Below are positions 37,241-49,240 of a DNA stretch of 64,000 nucleotides, piece after piece (position 1 is the stretch's first letter; every line of letters begins with the position of its first letter). Made by a program: the position numbers and the translations under genes. Below the pieces are notes generated by a model. It searched no databases, had not been told where the DNA came from, and saw only the letters and a list, made by a program, of their open reading frames with translations. The DNA lies in NCBI GenBank assembly GCA_020226215.1, contig CM035230.1, forward strand, positions 18,457,883 to 18,521,882, given 5' to 3'. The stretch comes from Sindora glabra. Its lineage: Eukaryota; Streptophyta; Magnoliopsida; Fabales; Fabaceae.

Positions 37241-39545
37241 TTAAAAATATTTTATTTTATTTCATTCCAAAATTAATACAAGTAGCTTAAAATTACAACC
37301 TAAATTTTATATTGAGATGACTTCATCTAATTTTTTTGTTTATATGTATAAATATTTTAGAAATAATTTATTTAATTATGATTTGCTTAAATGAACTATA
37401 TTTATTACTGTATCCAATAAATTTGGGATAAAAAAGTATTTCTATCAAATTTACAACATTTTTTCTAAGAATTTATTCATAAATTCATCTTTTTTTAATA
37501 TGTTACATGTGAACCTTGTTTCAATTTTATAAATTCTTTTCCAATTTTGAAAGTTTCATCTATAATTTGAAATAAAATAAATGGTAAAATACTCTCACAT
37601 TTTCTCAAATTTGATCTAAATATATTTCTTTCCTATCATTTTTCAATTTTAGGTTGGACCTTCCTTGAAGCTAAATACAATAAATGACGTTAAGTTTATT
37701 TATTTTTTGACAAAATTACCCTTCCTCTTCTATCCTATACAATAACACTTTCATCTCCTTTCATCACTAGCTAGAGAAATTCACTAAACAATAACTGTTA
37801 GGTTTGGCCTGGAGCAAATTTCAACACCATTCTGGCAAGAGCTAAGCAAAGGCAATAACTCAAAGGAAAGAGATGTAGTGTGAGAGAAATGAAAGAGAGA
37901 TGACACTAAAAAGTTAAGTAATTTCCTTAGATGGATTCACCCATGTTGAAATTCTTCTACAAAAATATTATTAAGTTGGGCCCTTGCAATAGAGACTCTT
38001 TCTCCAACTCCAACTCTCAAATCTCTGTGTTCAAATCAATGTTTTCAAAGGTCCCAGTCCTTAAACTCTTATCTTTCCTAGCAGTCCTATTTCATTTATG
38101 CTTTTGCTTATTGATTAGATTTTCATTATTGATTTGCATTTTTGTTGCTCTATTCTAAAGAATATATGATTGTGTTTGGAAATTTTTTTAAGCAATTGTT
38201 TTGCTGGAGAGTATCATCTTTTATAAATCAGGTGGAAATCAACGAAAATAAATTCAATTTGGACAAATTATAATCATTTGTTAGGATTTTAGTCAATTTT
38301 AGAGTCCTTCTATTCTAAGTTGCAAATGCTACTAGCCTATTAGTGAAATCACATGCAATATTTTACCTATAAAACTTGTTCATACTCATGTTTAGAATTG
38401 CATCTTCTAAGTACAAGATTTCCAAATATTAAAGTTTGGATGACAATCATTAGCAAAAAATAAGTTTGGATGTTAATGCTATAATCTTGTTTTCTTCCAT
38501 TTGGTTTCAATTTGTTATAATTAAAATGATTATTATAACAAATTTGTATAATTAAAATGATAATTACATTTTCTAATGGATTATTACATATTTACTTAAA
38601 ATATTAAAATTAATTTTCATAATTTCAAACATTATAATGGATTGTTTTTTTAAATTGATAATTACTGACTAGTTAAAATAATAATAAAAAATAAGAAATT
38701 CTTGGATTTGGGTGAGCTCAAATAAAATTTCATATTTTTGTTTCTTCAATTAACAATAAAATATAGGCTTGATGCATTAATGTTTATTGCAAAAGAAAGT
38801 ATTGTTAAGGAAGCCATATGTTAAGGAAAACTTTTGTTAGAATTATATGTTGAATAGTATCAAAATTAGGAGTAAATTCAAAGCTTGGTTGATATCCAAA
38901 AGGATTATTTCTCTTTTATGCTACTTTTAAATGCTTGATTGATAATAGAAGGAATTTATTTTCCTCTTTTATGCTCTTTAAATGATTGAAAATTAAATTA
39001 ATTAGCATATTTTTGTTGATTTAGGAATATATTTACAGTTTATTTGTTTGATTTTTAACAAGTTTCTTGAATATATGATTTTGATAATTTTAGGGAGAAT
39101 AATTTATATTGTCTTTAATGACTTTTCAATGTATCATTTTTTTAAATATTAGTTTATAGTGTTTGAGAAAAATAGAAGAGAAACCAAGATGGGTGAGGAG
39201 TTGACAAAGGAGTTATGCAAGGAAATGGATGATTGATGAAAAGAGAATAGCACATGGAAATGAATTTATTAATATTAATTTTCTTTGTAAATATTATTTA
39301 TTTAAATTTAAGGGATAAAAGTACTTTTAGGGAGAGGGAATACAATTTTTTTTCAAATCTTTAAGAACCTTTGGCCTAAAAAATAAAAATGAGGGCAATG
39401 AATTGTATTTAAATCAACGGTAAATTGTATTGTGATGTTACTTTTTTGGACTTTCTTTCAAAGAGGTATTAATACTGATCTTTATTTCAAATAGATGCTA
39501 ATTTTATGAATTATTGTTATTATATTCCTAAAATACCTTTTTTTT
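37241..39545. other. AT-rich intergenic stretch
   Basis: No recognisable coding or mobile-element signature. A slightly less AT-rich block at 37780-38160 holds a 75-codon open frame with a hydrophobic tail; no start context, homology or splice evidence supports it as a gene. Confidence 0.45.
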
Positions 39546-40979
39546 GTGAAAATACGATTATGAATTAGGAACTTCGAAATGGTATAACTCTATGATTAAT
39601 TAACAAATTTTTACATATGACCACTTGTTTCTATTCATCTTCCTATAATCTTTCAACAAAAAATAAGAAAATTTGATTTAGTAAGGGTCTACTTAACTAT
39701 AAACATGTAGATTGAACTTAAAATTTTTAACAACCATAACTTTGCACTTAATCATCTGATTGAGGTAAATTATATGTTAATTTCATGTAATTTTTCAAGA
39801 TCTACATGCTTACAAAAAGTCAAAGGCATTTTGCCTGCCTTAGCTAGTGAAAAAAAGGCCTTTTTCAAAAAAAATTCATAATATTTCTTCATTTTATTGT
39901 TGTTTTGCCAACTTTGATCTTATTTTTCTGAATTCAAATTCATTTGAATCCTACACCAAACTTTCACTCCTTAACTCTTTTGGTGTCTAATAGTTCTATA
40001 ACAACTTTCTTAATAATAAAATTACTAAAGAACAATATGTTATTATTTATAAATTAAATAATAATATGTTATTGTTTGGTATCTGGACAATAACATTAAC
40101 CAAAATCCTAAGATAAATGGATAAATCAATTCTTATTAACAACAAAAATATCAAAGAATAGCATATTACTATTTCATCTCTAAATAATAACATTAACAAA
40201 AAAAAATTTAAAATAAATAGATAAATTAAGTCTCATTAATAATAAATCTACCAAAGAATAATGTGAAAATACGATTATGAATTAGGAACTTCGAAATGGT
40301 ATAACTCTATGATTAATTAACAAATTTTTACATATGACCACTTGTTTCTATTCATCTTCTTATAATCTTTCAACAAAAAATAAGAAAATTTGATTTAGTA
40401 AGGGTCTACTTAACTATAAACATGTAGATTGAACTTAAAATTTTTAACAACCATAACTTTGCGCTTAATCATCTGATTGAGGTAAATTATATGTTAATTT
40501 CATGTAATTTTTCAAGATCTACATGCTTACAAAAAGTCAAAGGCATTTTGCCTGCCTTAGCTAGTGAAAAAAAGGCCTTTTTCAAAAAAAATTCATAATA
40601 TTTCTTCATTTTATTGTTGTTTTGCCAACTTTGATCTTATTTTTCTGAATTCAAATTCATTTGAATCCTACACCAAACTTTCACTCCTTAACTCTTTTGG
40701 TGTCTAATAGTGCTATAACAACTTTCTTAATAATAAAATTACTAAAGAACAATATGTTATTATTTATAAATTAAATAATAATATGTTATTGTTTGGTATC
40801 TGGACAATAACATTAACCAAAATCCTAAGATAAATGGATAAATCAATTCTTATTAACAACAAAAATATCAAAGAATAGCATATTACTATTTCATCTCTAA
40901 ATAATAACATTAACAAAAAAAATTTAAAATAAATAGATAAATTAAGTCTCATTAATAATAAATCTACCAAAGAATAATA
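39546..40979. repeat. 717-bp direct tandem duplication
   Basis: Copies at 39546-40262 and 40263-40979 begin GTGAAAATACGATTATG and end CTACCAAAGAATAAT. I see about four differences (for example CTTCCTAT/CTTCTTAT, GCACTTA/GCGCTTA, AGTTCTAT/AGTGCTAT, and one A indel), so they are above 99 percent identical and the duplication is recent. The unit includes LTR-like text (AACTTTGATCTTATTTTTCTG; TCACTCCTTAACTCTTTTGG) and the first members of the hairpin array described next. Confidence 0.93.
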
Positions 40980-42300
40980 TGATATTATTTACAGATCGAA
41001 TGGTAATATGTTGCTGTTTAGTATTCGAAAAGTAACATCAACCAAAAATAAAAATAAATGAATAAATCAAGTGCTATTAACAACTAGATTACCAAAGAAT
41101 AATATACTATTATTTCATCTCCAAACGATAACATCAATTAAAAACTTAAAATAATCAAATAAATGCATTCTCATTAATAATAAAACTACCAGAGAATAAG
41201 ATGTTACTATTTGTAGATTAAATAGTAATATATTATTATCTGATCTCCAAACAGTAATATTAACTAAAAATCAAGTTTCATTAATAACCAACCTGCCAAA
41301 GAATAGTATATTACTGTTAGATTTCTTAACAGTAATATTGACTAAAAATTTCAAATAATATGAAATATTAAATCTCATAAATAATCAAATTACTAAAAAA
41401 TAGTATGTTACTATTTAGTGTTCAGACAGTAAGATGTTACTTTTTGGTCTCCAGATAGTAACATCAATTAAAAACTTAAAATAAATAGATAAATTAAGTC
41501 TCATTAATAACCAAATTACCTAAGAAGTACATGTTACTATTTGGTCTTTAGACAATAATATTAACAAAAAAATCTTAAATAATAGGAAATATCAAGTCTC
41601 ATTAATAACTAAACTACTAAAGAAAAGCATATTATAATTTAGTCTCTAAATAGTAACATCGACTAAAAACCTAAAATAAATGAATAAATTAAGTCCCATT
41701 AATAACTAAATTGTCAAAGAAATGTATGTTACTGTTTAGTTTCCAAACACTAACATCAATTAAAAATCCCAAATAATAGAAAATATCAAATCCTATAAAC
41801 AACTAAACTGCTAAAAAAAGTATATTACCGTTTGATATTTAAATAGTAACATGTTACTATTTAGTCCCCAAATAGTAATATTGACAAAAAAAATCTAAAA
41901 TGAATAGATAAATCAATTTTCTTTAACAACCAAACTACCTAAGAAGTGCATGTTACTATTGGATCTCCAAATAGTAACACTGATAAAAAATTTAAAATAA
42001 ATGGATAAATTAGATCTTATTAATAGCTAAACTACTAAAAAAGAACATGTTACTATTTGATCTCTAAATAATAACATTGATTAAAAATTTAAAATAAATA
42101 GATAAATTAATTCTTATTAACAATTAAGTTACCTAAGAAATGCATGTTACTGTTTAATCTCTAAATAGTAATATTAATAAAAAAATCCAAAATAGATGAA
42201 CAAATTAGGTATTATTAATAGGTAAAATGTCGAAGAAGAACATGTTACTATTCGGTATCTAGATAGTACCATCAATGAAAAATTCAAAATAAATAAACAA
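40020..42300. repeat. Degenerate hairpin minisatellite array
   Basis: About 20 units of roughly 95-115 bp. Each has a self-complementary core such as GTTACTATTTGGTCTCC then AGATAGTAAC (centres near 41030, 41120, 41215, 41320, 41410, 41455, 41540, 41635, 41735, 41835, 41865, 41960, 42060, 42155, 42255). It is followed by a spacer like AAAAACTTAAAATAAATAGA then TCTCATTAATAAC and ACCAAAGAA. Units differ by 10-30 percent, so the array is older than the 717-bp duplication that re-copied its start. The hairpin core also occurs in LTR fragment A (4.9-5.3 kb). Confidence 0.8.
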
Positions 42301-43049
42301 ATGAATTCTTTTTTTCCAACTACTATTTGTGTCTATTTGCATTTTCTCTTTTTCCTAAAAAAATAACTTTATTGTTGTTTGAATTTTTAATATAACAATA
42401 ATTGCATCCAAAATAATTTTTAAAAAAAAAGAAAAAGAAAGAGACTATTCTATAATTTATATAAGGTCCTATGCTTATAATTTCTTATTTATTTTTATTT
42501 TTATTTTGAACTAAACATTTATTTTAATCCCTAAAAATTAATTTTTTATTAATTTTATTTATAATTAAAATTCTATAATAATTTAATTTTTATAAAGTTA
42601 AAAATTCTCTAATTTTAATTCTTATAAGTTTTTAGTCTTTTATTTTTTATTTTTATAAAATTAAAAATTCTTCAATTTTAATATGCAGCAAAAGAGATTT
42701 TTATTTTGATAATTTTATTCTTCTCGAGATGCACTATAAGTGTGTTGTTTTATTTTTTAGATCTTTGTGGTAAATTACTAATTGTGGGTGCGCTTAAATG
42801 AAAAAAAGTGGGCTTAGAGTACCTCATTCTAATAAATTGCAACAAACAATACTAGCCTAAACCCTAATTTTTTCCCTTAAATTAAATTTGAGATAGGTAA
42901 GAATATTTTACTTTAAAATAAAATAAAATTTTTATTTTTATTCTAAGCTATATATATTATTAGAAAAACAAGTTCATAAAAAATTGTACCTATAAAAATA
43001 AAAAGGCTTAAAACGTAATAGAATAATATATTTTTTAGAGTTATTATGT
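42301..43049. other. Low-complexity A/T tract
   Basis: Poly-pyrimidine sequence and TTTTTATTTTTATTTT/AAAATTAAAAATTC runs. Nothing coding. Confidence 0.6.
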
Positions 43050-43440
43050 ATGATAAGGAAAATTAATTTTGAATATAATTAATTATGAATGATTAGTTTT
43101 TGAAAAGCTGATTATAAATTATTATTTTATATTTAATAATATTTAAATATTGACTTTGGAAGAAAAATTTATTAATTCTTATATTTATTTTAAAATTAGT
43201 TTAAAATATAAAAGTGATTTTGAAAAGTTTATTTTTGTCTAAGGAAGTATGCTAAAATAATAATTACAAAAATTCCCTTCTATCATTAAGATTTGAAAGG
43301 ACAGATAATAGAAGGATTTTTTTTTTTTGCACAACATGTATAATTTAGATATTTTACATGCACTTTTTAAAAATTCAAGAAGTTTTCTACACATATAGTA
43401 TAAGGGGATCATATGTACCTTAACCATTTACAATTGATAA
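43050..43440 (-). repeat. Dispersed repeat D, copy 2
   Basis: On the minus strand this follows the same order as 36840-37240: a start with GGTACATATGATCCCC, TAAATTATACATGTTG, a poly(A) stretch, CCTTTCAAATCTTAATG, and an AT-rich tail with TTCATAATTAATTATA. The two copies are in opposite orientation about 6 kb apart, and the duplicated block and hairpin array lie between them. Divergence is high. Confidence 0.6.
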
Positions 43441-44584
43441 ATTAAATTTGATAAATCTAATCATGCATGATAATATAAAATAAGTTACACAATGAAGTCT
43501 TATTATATACTTAACATATAATTAGATGGATTTAAATTTGATTTACGGTGAGTGTATATCAGCTTTGCACTAACATTTAACTATGTATTATCATATCAAT
43601 AAATAATTATTAATTTTTTTAATTTAAAAAAATTAAAATTATTATTTTTTAATGATATATTTTTTTTCATTTATTGATAGTGTAAAATATTTTATACTAA
43701 TAATAAATCAAATTTAAACCCAAATTGGATACTATAAATATATACTATTTTTTCTTAAATTTAAATTTAATCCACTATAAACATTAAATTTCTTATACTA
43801 TCCACAAATAAGAAGATAACATGTTATTAAAAATTAATAATTCTTATTAATAATAAGAATATTTTAACAATTTTTATTAATATAACAATACATTAATTAA
43901 TAATATTATAAAATTAATTTACACTAATAATAAATCAAATTTAAATCATCTTTTCTTTCTTTCTTTCAGGCTTGATATATTGCATAAAATAAGTTTGTTT
44001 ACGGTACCCCATTAGATTTAATGACACAGTTATCCAATCAAGTCTTTTCCTTATATTTAGCGCATAAACTGTATAATATAATTTTATTTAGACAAATGCT
44101 AACAACAATTTCAAAATTGTTAGGAGCTATTGTTTAACACTGAATACATATTTCTAACTAATTAGAATTAAATGTTTTGTCTTTTTTTTAGTAATATAAT
44201 AAATGGTAATACAATAAATAATAGAATTACATTTAGTATTTTTTATCTATTTTAATGAAATATTTAATACATTATTATTTATAATATTATTAAAAATAGA
44301 AATAAAGCATTTAATTTGATTAGTTGAAGTTATTATATTTTACATGAAATTTTTTGCAGGGGTACACATCTGTTAGAGGTGAAGTGTAAGATTTTATTGG
44401 TAAAATTTATGAGTGAAAATTTTCTACCTTACTTTTGAATTAAGAAATTTTAGTTATTAAAAAGTCAAAAAATTGGATACAAAATTCAATAGTAGAAATG
44501 TTATAAATCTCACAAATTTGAAACCTTCTCACGTGCTTGTAGGTATCTCTCGTGCAGATGGAAAAATTTTGCAATAGGAATATT
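43441..44584. other. AT-rich intergenic stretch
   Basis: Nothing was recognised. It contains a pyrimidine tract TTTTCTTTCTTTCTTTCAGG at about 43950 (3' splice-like in appearance, but with no exon evidence) and AT-rich sequence. Confidence 0.45.
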
Positions 44585-44837
44585 ATGATATAATTATTTG
44601 AAGAAAGTGGGTTGAATATAAAGAGTATTTGTTATTGGTTAACGAAAACAAGAAAAATATAGAAAATTAAACAAGCATAACTCTTCACCAATCCTCTCTT
44701 TGCCGAAGTGGTTATTTGTTCAGCCGCTTGTTGGTGAAGTGTTCGAGGATTGGTCTTGAAGAAGAAGAAGCTATTGATGAGCAAAACTGATGAGGTATTT
44801 TTAAAGTACCTCTCCTTTTTAAGCCGTGGTTTTTGTT
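44585..44837 (+). repeat. Dispersed repeat, second copy, adjoining the tandem array
   Basis: Homologue of 10550-10845, less AT-rich than its surroundings. It runs from GAATATAAAGAGTATTTG through TCGAGGATTGGTC to GAGGTATTTTTAAAGTACC and TTTTTAAGCCGTGG. Its last 45 bp recur inside the array (at about 45615-45660 and 46081-46125), so the array appears to have grown from the 3' part of this element. Confidence 0.55.
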
Positions 44838-46833
44838 GGGTAACTTAATTACAATCTTATTCAAAGTTGCATCTAGAGTTAAATAAAATAAAGTTTTTAA
44901 ATATTTTATACCATCATTAAAAAAGGAGAAAATATATTATTAAAAACAAAATTAATTAAAAAATTTTAATTATAACAAATAAATTTTAAATATTTTTATT
45001 GGTATAACAATATATGATTTTTTTAAAATAAAGTTTTAAATATACTAAGAGTTGAAAATATTTTATATTATTAGTGAATAAGAAGAAGATATATCATTAA
45101 AAATAATATTAATCGCAAATTTTGAATAAAAGTAAAAAAATTTAAATAAACTTCATTACAATCTTATCCAAAGTTGCATCTTGACTTAAATAAAATAAGA
45201 GTTTAAAATATTATATATTATCATTAAATGAGAAGAAATATATTATTAAAATAAATATTAATAAATATTTTATACCATCATTAAAAAAGGAGAAAATATA
45301 TTATTAAAAATAATATTAATTAAAAAAATTTAATTATAACAAATAAATTTTAAATTTTTTTATTGGTATAACAATATATGATTTTTTAAAATAAAGTTTT
45401 AAAATATTTTATACCATCATCAAATAAGAAGAAAATATATTATTAAAAATAATATTAATTAAAAAATTTTAATTATAACAAATAAATTTTAAATATTTTC
45501 TATTGGTATAACATATGATTTTTTATGGCAACTTAATTACAATTTTATCTAACATTACATTTTGACTCAAATAAAATGAGTTTAAATTTTCTTCCCTATC
45601 TGTTCAAAATATGAGGTATTTTAAAGTGCCTTCCCTCTTTAAGCCATGCTTTTTGTTGGGCAACTTAATTATAATCTTATTCAATGATGTATCATGACTT
45701 AAATATAATAAGAGTTTAAAATATTTTATATTATTAGTGAATAAGAAGAAGATATATCATTAAAAATAATATTAATTGCAAATTTTGAATAAAAGTAAAA
45801 AAAATTAAATAAACTTAATTACAATCTTATCCAAAGTTGCATCTTGACTTAATAAAGTAAGAGTTTAAAATATTATATATTATCATTAAATGAGAAGAAA
45901 TATATTATTAAAATAAATATTAATTAAAATTTTAAATTATAATAAATAAGTTTTAAATATTTTTATCGATATAACAGCGTATAACATTATGTAGGGCAAC
46001 TTAATTACAATCTTATTCAACACTGCATTTTGACTTAAATAAAAAATGTTTAAATTTCCTTCACTATCAGCTTAAAATTTGAGGTATTTTAAAGTGCCTC
46101 CCCTTTTTAAGCCATGCTTTTTGTTGGGCAACTTAGTTATAATCTTATTTAATGATGCATCATGATTTAAATATAATAAGAGTTTAAAATATTTATAATG
46201 AGAAGAAGATATCTCATTAAAAATAATATTAATTGAAAATTGAAATTTTCTAATAAAATTTTTTTTTTAAATATTCTTTTATTATATGACAACGTATGAC
46301 TTTTTGTAGGGCATCTCAATTACAATCTTATTCAACGTTGCATCTTGACTTAAATAAAATATGAGTTGAAATTTGCTTCGCCATCATTTGAAAATATTTT
46401 ATACTATTAAAAAATTAGAAAAAAAATATATCATTTAAAAGTAATTGTAATTAAGAATTATTAATAACAGTAGAGAAATCATAACAAATAATAATAATTA
46501 AGAATTTCTAATAGTAGTAAATGAATTTTGGCAATATTTTTTTATCAATATAACAATATATGACTTTTTGTTGGGCAACTTATTTACAGTCTTACTCAAT
46601 GTAATTACAATCTTATTAAACATTGTGTTTTAATTGACTTAAATAAAATATGTGGTTAAATTTAATCCACTATCAATTTAAAATTATTTACATTATTAGT
46701 GAATAAAATAAAATGTGTTATTCAAAATAATAGTAATTATGAATTTTTAACATCAATAAAAAATTTTAACAAATAATAGTAATTAAGAATTTCTATTAGT
46801 AATAAAGTAATTTTAACAAATTTTTATCAATAT
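44838..46833 (+). repeat. Diverged tandem array, left part
   Basis: Unit starts (GGGCAACTTAATTACAATC and variants) lie near 44838, 45148, 45527, 45658, 45812, 45994, 46126, 46309 and 46573. Each start is followed by a (T)GCATCTTGACTTAAATAAA block, GAGTTTAAA, then GTGAATAAGAAGAAGATAT, a TTAAAAATAATATTAATT block, and a TATAACAATATATGACTTTT close. Spacing is irregular (130-380 bp) because some units are partial. A GAGGTATTTTAAAGTGCCTC variant gives a higher-order pattern here. Non-coding. Confidence 0.85.
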
Positions 46834-49240
46834 TGTAAAAGAAGGATATATCAAGAAAGGAGGAGAATTGGAAACTTTTGTAAAATTTTCTTATTTAAAA
46901 AAAAGAGTTTTTGGATTCTCAAAACAAATGCAAAACATCACTTGAAAGTAAAATATGTACAGCACCATCAGTTGTATATCATCCAAGAAATTCAACCTAT
47001 GTTCAATATATTATTAGCACAATTTAAGCATCCAAAAAATAGTGATTTTGTTGAAATTCAAAAAAATGAGAGAGAGATGCAAATATATATATGTTGGTTC
47101 CATCAAGAAAGAATACTCTCTGTAGTTATACAATACTTCGATTCTATGACTAGTGCACTGTAATCCCTTAAAGTTGATGACTTTTAAGAAGCCTTAAAAA
47201 GTTCTTGAATTATACAAATCATCCTTTATGCTATTCTCACATAAGAATAACTCCCTAGAGCTTTCATTCTAGAAAATATCAGGATCCTTCACCCAATACA
47301 AAATCAAAAATTTTGAGAAGAAAGAATAGGCAAATAGTGCACCCTTTGCACAAATATAAAGGAAAAATACTAGAATAGTTCAATCTCAAAGATGAATGGC
47401 TCAAATCATTGAAGCAAATGTGTAGAGATGATAGTAAGATATTATCAATATAACAATATATGACTTTTTGTTGGGCAACTTATTTACAGTCTTACTCAAT
47501 GTAATTACAATCTTATTAAACATTGTGTTTTAATTGACTTAAATAAAATATGTGGTTAAATTTAATCCACTATCAATTTAAAATTATTTACATTATTAGT
47601 GAATAAAATAAAATGTGTTATTCAAAATAATAGTAATTATGAATTTTTAACATCAATAAAAAATTTTAACAAATAATAGTAATTAAGAATTTCTATTAGT
47701 AATAAAGTAATTTTAACAAATTTTTATCAATATTGTAAAAGAAGGATATATCAAGAAAGGAGGAGAATTGGAAACTTTTGTAAAATTTCTTATTTAAAAA
47801 AAAGAGTTTTTGGATTCTCAAAACAAATGCAAAACATCACTTGAAAGTAAAATATGTACAGCACCATCAGTTGTATATCATCCAAGAAATTCAACCTATG
47901 TTCAATATATTATTAGCACAATTTAAGCATCCAAAAAATAGTAATTTTGTTGAAATTCAAAAAAATGAGAGAGAGATGCAAATATATATATGTTGGTTCC
48001 ATCAAGAAAGAATACTCTCTGTAGTTATACAATACTTCGATTCTATGACTAGTGCACTGTAATCCCTTAAAGTTGATGACTTTTAAGAAGCCTTAAAAAG
48101 TTCTTGAATTATACAAATCATCCTTTATGCTATTCTCACATAAGAATAACTCCCTAGAGCTTTCATTCTAGAAAATATCAGGATCCTTCACCCAATACAA
48201 AATCAAAAATTTTGAGAAGAAAGAATAGGCAAATAGTGCACCCTTTGCACAAATATAAAGGAAAAATACTAGAATAGTTCAATCTCAAAGATGAATGGCT
48301 CAAATCATTGAAGCAAATGTGTAGAGATGATAGTAAGATATTATCAATATAACAATATATGACTTTTTGTTGGGCAACTTATTTACAGTCTTACTCAATG
48401 TAATTACAATCTTATTAAACATTGTGTTTTAATTGACTTAAATAAAATATGTGGTTAAATTTAATCCACTATCAATTTAAAATTATTTACATTATTAGTG
48501 AATAAAATAAAATGTGTTATTCAAAATAATAGTAATTATGAATTTTTAACATCAATAAAAAATTTTAACAAATAATAGTAATTAAGAATTTCTATTAGTA
48601 ATAAAGTAATTTTAACAAATTTTTATCAATATTGTAAAAGAAGGATATATCAAGAAAGGAGGAGAATTGGAAACTTTTGTAAAATTTTCTTATTTAAAAA
48701 AAAGAGTTTTTGGATTCTCAAAACAAATGCAAAACATCACTTGAAAGTAAAATATGTACAGCACCATCAGTTGTATATCATCCAAGAAATTCAACCTATG
48801 TTCAATATATTATTAGCACAATTTAAGCATCCAAAAAATAGTAATTTTGTTGAAATTCAAAAAAATGAGAGAGAGATGCAAATATATATATGTTGGTTCC
48901 ATCAAGAAAGAATACTCTCTGTAGTTATACAATACTTCGATTCTATGACTAGTGCACTGTAATCCCTTAAAGTTGATGACTTTTAAGAAGCCTTAAAAAG
49001 TTCTTGAATTATACAAATCATCCTTTATGCTATTCTCACATAAGAATAACTCCCTAGAGCTTTCATTCTAGAAAATATCAGGATCCTTCACCCAATACAA
49101 AATCAAAAATTTTGAGAAGAAAGAATAGGCAAATAGTGCACCCTTTGCACAAATATAAAGGAAAAATACTAGAATAGTTCAATCTCAAAGATGAATGGCT
49201 CAAATCATTGAAGCAAATGTGTAGAGATGATAGTAAGATA
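46543..49240. repeat. ~900-bp tandem triplication across a satellite/LTR junction
   Basis: Three copies, about 46543-47441, 47442-48340 and 48341-49240, are almost identical. I see a 3-T versus 4-T run (copy 2 versus 1 and 3) and one G/A difference (copy 1 versus 2 and 3) in the compared parts. Each copy has about 290 bp of satellite unit followed by about 608 bp of the low-coordinate end of the LTR described next. The 73-codon frame in each copy (46942, 47841, 48741) is antisense to that LTR and has no recognisable motif. Only the third copy runs on into the rest of the LTR, so the triplication came after the insertion. Confidence 0.92.

Noticed and set aside
40020..42300. Regularly spaced palindromic repeats as a CRISPR-like array
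   Set aside because: Units are diverged, the spacers are themselves repeats of one another, no cas gene is near, and the setting is a plant nuclear genome.
43945..43972. Pyrimidine tract plus AGG resembling a 3' splice site
   Set aside because: No open exon follows; stops occur in all frames within a short distance.
46942..48962. Three copies of a 73-codon frame starting MKVKYVQHHQLYII, which looks like a small tandem gene family
   Set aside because: The frame lies antisense within the LTR end that was triplicated, so its repetition is a consequence of the DNA event. The wording shows no known motif, and one replacement change (D to N) among near-identical copies is no sign of selection.
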